Source: Sphingomonadaceae bacterium
Lineage (GTDB): Bacteria; Pseudomonadota; Alphaproteobacteria; Sphingomonadales; Sphingomonadaceae
DNA length: 5,687 nt
NCBI GenBank assembly: GCA_014380205.1
Contig: JACMKH010000196.1
Location: forward strand, 1 to 5,687
Direction: 5' to 3'
Shown here in pieces: positions 1-5,559 of this stretch (its first letter is position 1; each line of letters starts with the position of its first letter). The notes below the pieces were generated by a model, which did not search any database, was not told where the DNA came from, and saw nothing but the letters and a program-made list of their open reading frames with translations. A program made the translations under genes and the position numbers.

Positions 1-702
1 ATCGTCGAAGTCGTCGTCGACGCGCTCGCGGCGGCGGGCGTGCCGGGCGTGTCGATCGACTTCACGCTGCCCGATCTGGTTGATGTGCTGGCGGGTGGGC
101 CGTTTCCGGTGGCGGCAGACAAGATCGGTGCGTTACGCGGTCGGCTCGATGCCAAGGACGCGGGCGGCGTCGCGGCAATCGCGCCCGCCTATCTCCCGCT
201 GATCGAGGCGGCGGGGCCGTTCGAGGCGGCGCATGATCGGCTCTGCGCCTTCGACGTCGGCGGCGCGCTCCGCTCGCGGCTCGACGGGTTGTGGACGATC
301 GCCAGCGGCCTAAAGGAGCGCGTCGCGCTCACGCTCGATCCGACCGAGCGCCACGGCTTCGAATATCAGAGCTGGCTCGGCTTCTCGCTGTTCGGCGCGG
401 GGCTGGCGGGCGAGATCGGGCGCGGCGGGAGCTACGCGATTGTGCGCGAGGACGGCACGGAGGAGCCCGCTATCGGCTTCTCGCTCTACCTCGACCCGCT
501 CGTCGACGCGGGGCTCGGCGGAAAGGAGGCGCGGCGGATTTTCCTGCCGCTGGGGACCGATCCCGCGGCGGGCGCGGCGCTGCGCGCGCAGGGCTGGCGG
601 ACGGTGGCGGGGCTTGCGGAGGAGGACGACCCCCAAGCACTAGGCTGCGATCTTGTGTGGCGCAACGGAGCAGCGGTTCCGATCGACGGCGAATCGCGCT
701 AG
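1..702 (+). CDS. hisZ: ATP phosphoribosyltransferase regulatory subunit HisZ, C-terminal part (5' end outside window)
   Basis: The reading frame is open from base 1 and stops at TAG 700-702, giving 233 residues; the start lies upstream of the window. HisZ is a paralogue of the histidyl-tRNA synthetase catalytic core that lacks the anticodon-binding domain. It joins the short form of HisG and makes it an active, histidine-inhibited enzyme for the first step of histidine synthesis, in the cytoplasm. What I see is the HisZ-like stretch [10 protein letters not shown] (visible residues 17-26) and [17 protein letters not shown] followed by [10 protein letters not shown] (137-146), the place where synthetases carry a GGRYD-type motif. 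The tail (about LGCDLVW) also fits HisZ. Full HisZ proteins are usually some 370-390 residues, so roughly a third is missing. purA follows 44 bases later on the same strand, so the two are probably co-transcribed. A divergent histidyl-tRNA synthetase is less likely, because there is no anticodon-binding domain after the core. Confidence 0.85.
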   Translation: MVEVVVDALAAAGVPGVSIDFTLPDLVDVLAGGPFPVAADKIGALRGRLDAKDAGGVAAIAPAYLPLIEAAGPFEAAHDRLCAFDVGGALRSRLDGLWTIASGLKERVALTLDPTERHGFEYQSWLGFSLFGAGLAGEIGRGGSYAIVREDGTEEPAIGFSLYLDPLVDAGLGGKEARRIFLPLGTDPAAGAALRAQGWRTVAGLAEEDDPQALGCDLVWRNGAAVPIDGESR

Positions 703-716
703 GAGCGCATCGCTCC
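702..716 (+). other. small hairpin just after hisZ stop
   Basis: GGAGCG (702-707) and CGCTCC (711-716) form a perfect 6-bp stem with a CAT loop, starting on the last base of the hisZ stop codon. A run of C, not T, follows, so this is not a standard intrinsic terminator. It could be an mRNA-stabilising 3' element or a weak attenuator between hisZ and purA, or chance in GC-rich DNA. Only the dyad itself is seen. Confidence 0.35.
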
Positions 717-731
717 CCCCGCCAATCGATC

Positions 732-739
732 AAGAAGGA
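732..739 (+). promoter_or_regulatory. ribosome binding site of purA
   Basis: AAGAAGGA lies seven bases before the TTG at 747. It is the only good Shine-Dalgarno match close to the conserved PurA N-terminus and decides the start: there is no in-frame ATG or GTG between it and the conserved [17 protein letters not shown] stretch. Confidence 0.8.
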
Positions 740-746
740 CCAGCAT

Positions 747-2036
747 TTGGCAAATGTCGCGGTGATCGGCGCCCAGTGGGGCGATGAGGGCAAGGGCAAG
801 ATCGTCGACTGGCTCGCCGCGCGCGCCGACCATGTCGTGCGTTTCCAGGGCGGGCACAACGCGGGCCACACGCTCGTCGTCGGCAACCAGACCTACAAGC
901 TCTCGCTGCTCCCCTCGGGGATCGTGCGCGGCACGCCCTCCTATATCGGCAACGGCGTGGTGCTCGATCCCTGGGCGCTGCGCGACGAGATCGGCCGGCT
1001 CGGCGAGCAGGGCGTCAGCGTCACCCCCGAGACGCTCGAGATCGCCGAGACCTGCCCGCTGATCCTGCCGATCCACCGCGATCTCGACGCGCTGCGCGAG
1101 GACGCGAGCGGCGAGGGCAAGATCGGCACGACGCGGCGCGGCATCGGCCCCGCCTATGAGGACAAGGCGGGCCGCCGCGCGATCCGCGTCTGCGACCTCG
1201 CGCACCTCGACGACCTGGGGCCGCAACTCGACCGGCTCTGCGCGCACCACGACGCGCTCCGCGCGGGGTTCGGTGAAGCGCCCGTCGACCGCGCGCGCCT
1301 ACTGGCCGACCTCGGCGAGATCGCCGATTTCGTCCTCGCCTTCGCCGCCCCCGTTTGGAAATCGCTCAACGAGGCGCGCGCGCGGGGCGACCGCATCCTG
1401 TTCGAGGGCGCGCAGGGCGTGCTGCTCGACGTCGATCACGGCACCTACCCCTTCGTCACCTCGTCGAACACCATCGCGGGGACCGCGGCGGGGGGATCGG
1501 GGCTCGGGCCAGGCGCGGTCGGCTTCGTGCTCGGCATCGTCAAGGCCTACACCACGCGCGTCGGCGCGGGGCCCTTCCCGACCGAGCTCGACGACGCGGT
1601 CGGCCAAAGGCTCGGCGAGCGCGGCAACGAGTTCGGCACCGTCACGGGGCGCAAGCGCCGCTGCGGCTGGTTCGACGCGGTGCTCGTCCGCCAGTCGGTC
1701 GCGGTCTCGGGGGTCACAGGCGTCGCGCTGACCAAGCTCGACGTTCTCGACGGCTTCGACGAGCTCAGGATCTGCACGGGCTACCGTCTCGGCGACACCG
1801 AATACGACCATCTTCCCCCGCACCCACGCGATCAGGCGGCGGTCGAGCCGGTCTACGAGAGCATCGAGGGGTGGAGCGAATCGACCGCGGGCGCGCGCAG
1901 CTGGGCCGAGCTTCCCGCGCCCGCGATCAAATATGTCCGCCGGATCGAGGAGCTGATCGGCTGCCCGGTCGCGCTGGTCTCGACCAGCCCCGAGCGCGAC
2001 GACACGATCCTCGTGCGCGATCCGTTCGCCGATTGA
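747..2036 (+). CDS. purA: adenylosuccinate synthetase PurA
   Basis: PurA joins IMP and aspartate using GTP to make adenylosuccinate, the first step from IMP to AMP; it is a cytoplasmic enzyme that works as a dimer. The 429-residue product is the usual bacterial length (about 430). Visible motifs in order are the GDEGKGK phosphate loop (12-18) with catalytic Asp13, GGHNAGHT with catalytic His41, [13 protein letters not shown] (128-140), FEGAQG (219-224) with [15 protein letters not shown] (228-242), [10 protein letters not shown] (301-310) of the IMP/GTP site, TKLDVLD (329-335) for guanine recognition, and [10 protein letters not shown] (412-421). The start is TTG at 747; the frame stays open far upstream into hisZ, but that extension overlaps hisZ in another frame and has no homology-like content. 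The gene sits 44 bases after hisZ and ends four bases from the convergent serA stop. No key residue is missing and no frameshift is seen. Confidence 0.98.
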   Translation: MANVAVIGAQWGDEGKGKIVDWLAARADHVVRFQGGHNAGHTLVVGNQTYKLSLLPSGIVRGTPSYIGNGVVLDPWALRDEIGRLGEQGVSVTPETLEIAETCPLILPIHRDLDALREDASGEGKIGTTRRGIGPAYEDKAGRRAIRVCDLAHLDDLGPQLDRLCAHHDALRAGFGEAPVDRARLLADLGEIADFVLAFAAPVWKSLNEARARGDRILFEGAQGVLLDVDHGTYPFVTSSNTIAGTAAGGSGLGPGAVGFVLGIVKAYTTRVGAGPFPTELDDAVGQRLGERGNEFGTVTGRKRRCGWFDAVLVRQSVAVSGVTGVALTKLDVLDGFDELRICTGYRLGDTEYDHLPPHPRDQAAVEPVYESIEGWSESTAGARSWAELPAPAIKYVRRIEELIGCPVALVSTSPERDDTILVRDPFAD

Positions 2037-2040
2037 GCGT

Positions 2041-3621
2041 TCAGAATCGGAGCGCGCGCACCATCTTCACCCCGGCAAGGTTGCAAACCTTCCACAGCAC
2101 GGGCTCGGCGACGGGCTCGTCGACCGAGAGCAGCAGCACCGCCTCGCCCCCCGCCGTGCGGCGGCCGAGGTGGAAGGTCGCGATGTTGACTCCCGCCTCG
2201 CCGAGCGCGGTGCCGATCGAGCCGATGAAGCCCGGCCGGTCCTCGTTGACGACATAGAGCATCGAGCCGTCGAGATCGGCCTCGATGTTGATCCCGAACA
2301 GCTCGACGAGCCGCGGCGCGTCCTCGCCGAACAAGGTGCCCGCGACCGAACGCTCGCCTTCGTCGGTCTGCACCGCGACGCGCAGCAGCGTGTGATAGAC
2401 GCCCTCGCGCTCGTGTCGGATCTCGCGGACGTCGAGCCCGCGCTCCCTCGCGAGGAAGGGCGCGTTGACCATGTTCACGCTGTCCGAATGGACCGCCATG
2501 AAGCCCGCGAGCACCGCGCCCGTGATCGGCTTCTGGTTGAGCTCGGCGGCCGCGCCCTCGACCTCGATCGAGATATGGCTGAGCGCGCCGTGCGCGAGCT
2601 GGCCGACGAGGCTGCCGAGCTTCTCGGCGAGCTTCATATAGGGCCTCAGCTTGGGCGCCTCCTCGGCCGAGAGCGAGGGCATGTTGAGCGCGTTGGTGAC
2701 GCCGCCGTTGACGAGGTAATCGGCGATCTGCTCGGCGACCTGGATCGCGACATTGACCTGCGCCTCGCTCGTCGAGGCGCCGAGATGCGGGGTCGAGATC
2801 AGCCCGGCGACGCCGAACAGCGGGCTCGCGGTGGCGGGCTCCTCGGCGAACACGTCGAGCGCCGCGCCCGCGACATGGCCGCTCTCGAGCCCGTCCTTGA
2901 GCGCCGCCTCGTCGATCAGCCCGCCGCGCGCGCAGTTGATGATGCGCACGCCGGACTTGGTCTTGGCGAGCGCCTCGCGCGACAGGATGTTGCGCGTCGC
3001 GTCGGTCAGCGGCGTGTGGAGCGTGATGAAATCGGCGAGCCCGAGCAGCTCGTCGAGCGAAACCTTGCGCACGCCGAGCTCGATCGCGCGCTCCTCGGTG
3101 AGGAAGGGGTCATGGGCGATCACGCGCATCCTCAGCCCCAGCGCGCGGTCGGCGACGATCGCGCCGATGTTACCGCAGCCGATCAACCCGAGCGTCTTGC
3201 TGGTCAGCTCGACCCCCATGAAGCGGTTCTTCTCCCACTTGCCGGCTTGCGTGGAGGCATCCGCCTCAGGGAGCTGCCGCGCTAGCGCGAACATCAGCGC
3301 GATCGCATGCTCGGCGGTGGTGATCGAGTTGCCGAACGGCGTGTTCATCACGACGATGCCGCGCGCCGAGGCGGCGGCGACGTCGATATTGTCGACGCCG
3401 ATCCCCGCGCGGCCGACGACCTTGAGGCGCGGCGCGGCCTCGAGCAGCTTCGCCGTCACCTTGGTCGCCGAGCGGACCGCGAGTCCGTCGTAATCGGCGA
3501 TGATCGCGGCGAGATCCCCGGGCGACAGGCCCGGCTTCTCGTCGACCTCGCAGCCGCGCGCGCGGAGGATCTCCGCGGCGGCGGGGTCCAACTGATCGGA
3601 GATGAGGACTTTGGGGGGCAT
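2041..3621 (-). CDS. serA: D-3-phosphoglycerate dehydrogenase SerA, long form with ACT domain
   Basis: SerA oxidises 3-phosphoglycerate to 3-phosphohydroxypyruvate with NAD+, the committed step of serine synthesis. The 526-residue product is the long form known from Mycobacterium tuberculosis and many alphaproteobacteria. The order is: substrate-binding part (about 1-100), NAD-binding Rossmann domain with GCGNIG (148-153), return to the substrate domain, an intervening regulatory domain (about 320-450), and a C-terminal ACT domain (about 453-526) with NEDRPGFIG, expected to bind serine for feedback inhibition. The catalytic set is visible: Arg232 in NCARGGLID, Glu261 in DVFAEEP and His279 in STPHLGAST. 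I chose ATG at 3619-3621 (MPPKVLISDQ) because homologues begin this way and AGGAA lies about ten bases upstream. An in-frame ATG 19 codons earlier lies inside the palindromic repeat and is unlikely. The gene is second in an operon behind serC, 114 bases downstream of it. Confidence 0.97.
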   Translation of the reverse strand: MPPKVLISDQLDPAAAEILRARGCEVDEKPGLSPGDLAAIIADYDGLAVRSATKVTAKLLEAAPRLKVVGRAGIGVDNIDVAAASARGIVVMNTPFGNSITTAEHAIALMFALARQLPEADASTQAGKWEKNRFMGVELTSKTLGLIGCGNIGAIVADRALGLRMRVIAHDPFLTEERAIELGVRKVSLDELLGLADFITLHTPLTDATRNILSREALAKTKSGVRIINCARGGLIDEAALKDGLESGHVAGAALDVFAEEPATASPLFGVAGLISTPHLGASTSEAQVNVAIQVAEQIADYLVNGGVTNALNMPSLSAEEAPKLRPYMKLAEKLGSLVGQLAHGALSHISIEVEGAAAELNQKPITGAVLAGFMAVHSDSVNMVNAPFLARERGLDVREIRHEREGVYHTLLRVAVQTDEGERSVAGTLFGEDAPRLVELFGINIEADLDGSMLYVVNEDRPGFIGSIGTALGEAGVNIATFHLGRRTAGGEAVLLLSVDEPVAEPVLWKVCNLAGVKMVRALRF

Positions 3622-3649
3622 GTCGGTTTGATTCCTGTTGCTGCGTCCC

Positions 3650-3747
3650 TCGTCATGCTGACGAAGGTCAGCATCCATGGGCGCTACGTTGCGAGGCCAG
3701 GGCGTCGGTTGCTCCTCATGGATGCTGAACCAAGTTCAGCATGACGA
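3650..3747. repeat. two-armed palindromic repeat (REP/BIME-like) between serC and serA
   Basis: Two imperfect palindromes face each other. The left arm (3650-3679) holds ATGCTGAC (3655-3662), a GAAG loop and GTCAGCAT (3667-3674). The right arm (3717-3747) holds ATGCTGAAC (3722-3730), a CAA loop and GTTCAGCAT (3734-3742). The arms are also inverted copies of each other: 11 bases (CGTCATGCTGA) and 12 bases (TCAGCATCCATG) match exactly around a differing loop of six or seven bases. A 37-base spacer (3680-3716) separates them. This is the layout of bacterial interspersed mosaic elements built from REP units. I recall CATGCTGAAC-type palindromes as dispersed repeats in sphingomonads, but only one copy is visible here, so repetitiveness is inferred. 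The right arm contains the serC stop codon. In the serC-serA transcript it could fold as two hairpins or one long stem. Confidence 0.8.
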
Positions 3748-4902
3748 AGCCTTCGCCTCGCGCCACGCCCAGTCGAGCCAGGGGCCGAGCGCCTCGATGT
3801 CTGATGTCTCGACCGTCGGCCCGCACCAGATGCGGAAGCCCGGCGGCGCGTCGCGGTAGCTGCCGAGATCGTGCGCGACCGCCTCGATGTCGAGCAGGCG
3901 GACGATCTCCTTCTCGAGCGCGGTTTGCGCGGCCTCGTCGAGCGCTTCGACCGCGCCGGGGGCGAATTGGAGGCACACGCTGGTCGTGCTGCGGATCGCG
4001 GGATCGGCGACGGCGTGCTCGACCCAATCGGTCGCCTCGACCCAGGCGTCGAGCGCGGCGGCGTTCGCATCGGCGCGCGCGATCAGCGCGTCGAGCCCGC
4101 CGGTCCCCTTGGCCCATTCGAGGCACCAGATATAATCCTCAACCGCGAGCATCGACGGCGTGTTGATCGTCTCGCCCTCGAAAATGCCCTCGTTCAGCTT
4201 GCCATCCTTGGTGAGCCGGAAAATCTTGGGGAGCGGCCAGGCGGGAACATCGCTCTCGAGCCGCTCGACCGCGCGCGGGCTCAGCACGAGCATCCCGTGG
4301 CCGCCCTCCGAGCCGAGCGCCTTCTGCCAGCTGAAGGTCGCGACATCGAGCTTGTCCCACGCCAGCGGCATCGCGAACGCCGCCGAGGTCGCGTCGCAGA
4401 TCGTCAGCCCCTCGCGGTCATCCGCGATCCATTCGCTATCAGGGACGCGCACACCCGAGGTCGTCCCGTTCCAGGTGAAGACGAGGTCGTGCGCGGGATC
4501 GACCTGCGAGAGATCGGGAAGCGCGCCGTAATCGGCGCCGAGCACGACCGGATCGAGCTTGAGCTGCTTGGCCGCGTCGGTCACCCAGCCTTGGCCGAAG
4601 CTCTCCCACGCCGCGACGGTGACGGGGCGCGGCCCGAGCAGCGACCACATCGCCATCTCGACCGCGCCGGTGTCCGACGCCGGGACGATGCCGATGCGAT
4701 AATCGGCCGGGATCTCGAGCACCTCGCGCGTCAGATCGATCGCGTGCTTGAGCCGGCTCTTGCCGATCCGCGCGCGGTGCGAGCGGCCGAGCGAGCCGTG
4801 CGGAAGCTTGGCGGCGTCCCAGCCGGGCGGCTTGGGGCAAGGCCCCGATGAAAAGGAGGTGCGCGCGGGCCGCACGTCCGGCCTCGCATTGTCGTCGATC
4901 AT
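3736..4902 (-). CDS. serC: phosphoserine aminotransferase SerC
   Basis: SerC is a PLP-dependent class V aminotransferase that converts 3-phosphohydroxypyruvate and glutamate to phosphoserine; in many bacteria it also serves pyridoxal phosphate synthesis (PdxF role). The product has 388 residues. It resembles the alphaproteobacterial/Methanosarcina-type SerC rather than the E. coli type, with TSFSSGPCPKPPGW (15-28) and LPHGSLGRSHR (33-43) near the N-terminus. PLP-binding features are visible: ICDATSAAF with Asp170, and SWQKALGSEGGHG with the Schiff-base Lys194. NEGIFEGETINTPSMLAVEDY (247-267) and the C-terminal PPGFRIWCGPTVE (373-385 region, followed by a Trp-rich helix) complete the family pattern. 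ATG at 4900-4902 (MIDDNARPDV) is preferred: GAGGAG lies six to seven bases upstream. An in-frame ATG at 5002-5004 would run through the putative promoter. The last residues (SSC) and the TGA stop are encoded within the palindromic repeat. serA follows as the second gene of the operon. Confidence 0.97.
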   Translation of the reverse strand: MIDDNARPDVRPARTSFSSGPCPKPPGWDAAKLPHGSLGRSHRARIGKSRLKHAIDLTREVLEIPADYRIGIVPASDTGAVEMAMWSLLGPRPVTVAAWESFGQGWVTDAAKQLKLDPVVLGADYGALPDLSQVDPAHDLVFTWNGTTSGVRVPDSEWIADDREGLTICDATSAAFAMPLAWDKLDVATFSWQKALGSEGGHGMLVLSPRAVERLESDVPAWPLPKIFRLTKDGKLNEGIFEGETINTPSMLAVEDYIWCLEWAKGTGGLDALIARADANAAALDAWVEATDWVEHAVADPAIRSTTSVCLQFAPGAVEALDEAAQTALEKEIVRLLDIEAVAHDLGSYRDAPPGFRIWCGPTVETSDIEALGPWLDWAWREAKASSC

Positions 4903-4956
4903 CTGTCTCTCCTCACAGAGAGCGCGCGCCGCGTTGGGACGGCGTGGCCCGCGCGC
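4903..4956 (-). promoter_or_regulatory. structured 5' leader of serC (candidate cis-regulatory RNA)
   Basis: On the minus strand the last 54 bases before the serC ATG can fold. A 7-bp G/C stem pairs 4956-4950 (GCGCGCG) with 4928-4922 (CGCGCGC) around a 21-base loop. Next to it CTCTC (4922-4918) can pair with GAGAG (4911-4907), burying part of the GAGGAG ribosome binding site. Alternatively TCTGT (4919-4915) can pair with ACAGA (4906-4902), showing the site in an 8-base loop and tying up the A of the start codon. These last two folds exclude each other. A conserved alphaproteobacterial RNA element upstream of serC is known (Rfam serC motif, reported by Corbino and colleagues in 2005); I cannot verify that this leader matches it. 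Low-complexity GC sequence can produce such stems by chance. Confidence 0.4.
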
Positions 4957-4985
4957 CCCATGCTGCATTGCAACATGAGAGTCAA
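4957..4985 (-). promoter_or_regulatory. possible sigma-70 promoter of serC
   Basis: TTGACT (complement of 4980-4985) is a good -35 hexamer, placed 78 bases before the serC start. At a 17-base spacer the -10 position reads CATGGG (4962-4957), which is poor. The -35 is therefore the only convincing part, and the true start point is unknown. The spacer is filled by the 19-base dyad described separately, as expected for an operator. Confidence 0.35.
4959..4977. promoter_or_regulatory. 19-base dyad, putative operator upstream of serC
   Basis: CATGCTGCATTGCAACATG is an inverted repeat with nine-base arms around a single central T; eight of nine arm positions pair (mismatch at 4963/4973). A one-base centre makes it unsuitable as an RNA hairpin but typical of a site for a dimeric DNA-binding protein. 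It is noticeably less GC-rich than its surroundings and sits in the spacer of the possible serC promoter. The core CTGC-N3-GCAA is close to the CTGC-N3/4-GCAG sites described for the PHB regulator PhaR, but assigning a regulator is speculative. Confidence 0.5.
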
Positions 4986-4997
4986 CGCCGCGCGGCG
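4986..4997. other. 12-base GC palindrome upstream of serC
   Basis: CGCCGCGCGGCG is a perfect palindrome directly beside the TTGACT element, between the coiled-coil gene and serC. No T-run follows on either strand, so a terminator call is not supported. Such palindromes arise easily in GC-rich DNA. Confidence 0.25.
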
Positions 4998-5060
4998 CGG
5001 GCATGTGGAATTAGGCGGTGGGCGTTGGTAGGTAAATTTCGGTGAGGCGGTCGACCGAGC

Positions 5061-5420
5061 TCAGGTCAGCGTGTCGATTGCGCCGGCTTCCTCGTCCAGC
5101 TTGGCGAGCAGGGCCTCGATCTCGCCCACGCGCTCGTCGATCGAGGCGAGGAGGCCTCTATTCTGCTGCGCGGAATTCTTCTTCTTTTCCATTGTCGGTT
5201 TGCTCGCCCCGAACAGGCGGATGTTGAGCTCGTGAAGCCTGTCGATCTGCCGCTCGAGCTGACTCAACGCGCGCTCGAGGCGCTGGTCGACATCGACGAG
5301 GCGCTTGGGCCGATCGAACGGCACGTCGCGGACCTCGATCTCGCGTTCCAGTTTCGGCCCCCCGTTGTGGGAATTCGGCTCTTTATCAATCGCGTCGGGA
5401 TCGACAAACTCGATCACCAT
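5061..5420 (-). CDS. hypothetical coiled-coil protein, function unknown
   Basis: I do not recognise a family. The product is about 119 residues, rich in Glu, Asp, Arg, Lys and Leu, with no signal peptide or membrane segment. After a polar N-terminal part (about 1-40) come two heptad-like helices: VDVDQRLERALSQLERQIDR and following (about 42-70), and NRGLLASIDERVGEIEALLA and following (about 87-112). A Lys-rich linker (about 74-86) joins them. This suggests a cytoplasmic homo- or hetero-oligomer. The start is uncertain: ATG at 5418-5420 has GGGGGA four bases upstream, ATG at 5430-5432 has AAGGGG close upstream, and GTG at 5448-5450 is possible; all are in one frame. The linker uses AAA, ACA, AAT and a rare AGA codon, a less biased usage than the neighbouring genes. 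It is followed after 158 bases by serC on the same strand and faces the lipoprotein gene head to head. That it is a real gene rests on frame, ribosome binding site and protein-like composition. Confidence 0.7.
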   Translation of the reverse strand: MVIEFVDPDAIDKEPNSHNGGPKLEREIEVRDVPFDRPKRLVDVDQRLERALSQLERQIDRLHELNIRLFGASKPTMEKKKNSAQQNRGLLASIDERVGEIEALLAKLDEEAGAIDTLT

Positions 5421-5450
5421 GTGTTCCCCCATGTTCCCCTTGGTTAACAC

Positions 5451-5559
5451 CAGCCTAGCACAGATCGAGAGTTGAAGGCGATTTTTTTGATAGGCAGGCG
5501 TCTCGATTCTGGACAGAGCGATTCACCCACCACCAACCGTGTTCGGATAGGCCTGCCTT
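5451..5559. promoter_or_regulatory. divergent intergenic region between coiled-coil gene and lipoprotein gene
   Basis: This stretch should hold promoters for both flanking genes, but I find no convincing -35/-10 pair on either strand. It is less GC-rich than its surroundings and contains a run of seven T (5482-5488), two GANTC sites (5505-5509 and 5520-5524), a direct repeat GATAGGC (5489-5495 and 5546-5552), and an 8-bp inverted repeat AGGCAGGC (5492-5499) with GCCTGCCT (5551-5558). The right arm of the latter ends two bases before the lipoprotein start codon. Confidence 0.45.

Noticed and set aside
291..746. Upstream in-frame extension of purA through hisZ
   Set aside because: The extra residues overlap hisZ out of frame and are Arg/Gly/Ala-rich; PurA homologues start at the position of the TTG at 747, which has its own ribosome binding site.
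1973..1988. Hairpin GCTGGT-CTCG-ACCAGC near the end of purA, as a terminator for serA
   Set aside because: No T-run follows on either strand, and the bases encode the conserved STSPERDD region, so the dyad is probably incidental.
2077..2091. AAGGTT-GCA-AACCTT hairpin near the 3' end of serA, as a terminator for purA
   Set aside because: The stem is short, is not GC-rich, has no T-run after it on the plus strand, and lies in the conserved ACT-domain coding region.
1355..2257. Plus-strand frame of 300 codons overlapping purA and the end of serA
   Set aside because: It is an off-frame reading of purA, Arg-rich and without motifs; it crosses the convergent junction only because stops are rare at this GC content.
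2170..3285. Long plus-strand reading frame (371 codons) opposite serA
   Set aside because: It mirrors serA codons; the product is an Arg/Asp/Glu-rich low-complexity chain with no motif. GC-rich genes commonly leave such open antisense frames.
3622..3678. Nineteen-residue N-terminal extension of serA
   Set aside because: The upstream ATG and several codons come from the palindromic repeat; the shorter start matches SerA N-termini and has its own upstream AGGAA.
3871..4851. Long plus-strand reading frame (326 codons) opposite serC
   Set aside because: Same reason: Arg-rich shadow of serC with no recognisable domain or ribosome binding site.
4903..5004. Thirty-four-residue N-terminal extension of serC
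   Set aside because: It would run through the dyad and leader, and the ATG at 4900-4902 has a near-ideal ribosome binding site.
5048..5057. CGGTCGACCG palindrome just after the coiled-coil gene, as a terminator
   Set aside because: Only a three-base stem is usable with a four-base loop, and no T-run follows on the minus strand.
5443..5448. GTTAAC as a CtrA half-site
   Set aside because: No second TTAA at the required seven-base spacing is present, so a CtrA box is not supported.
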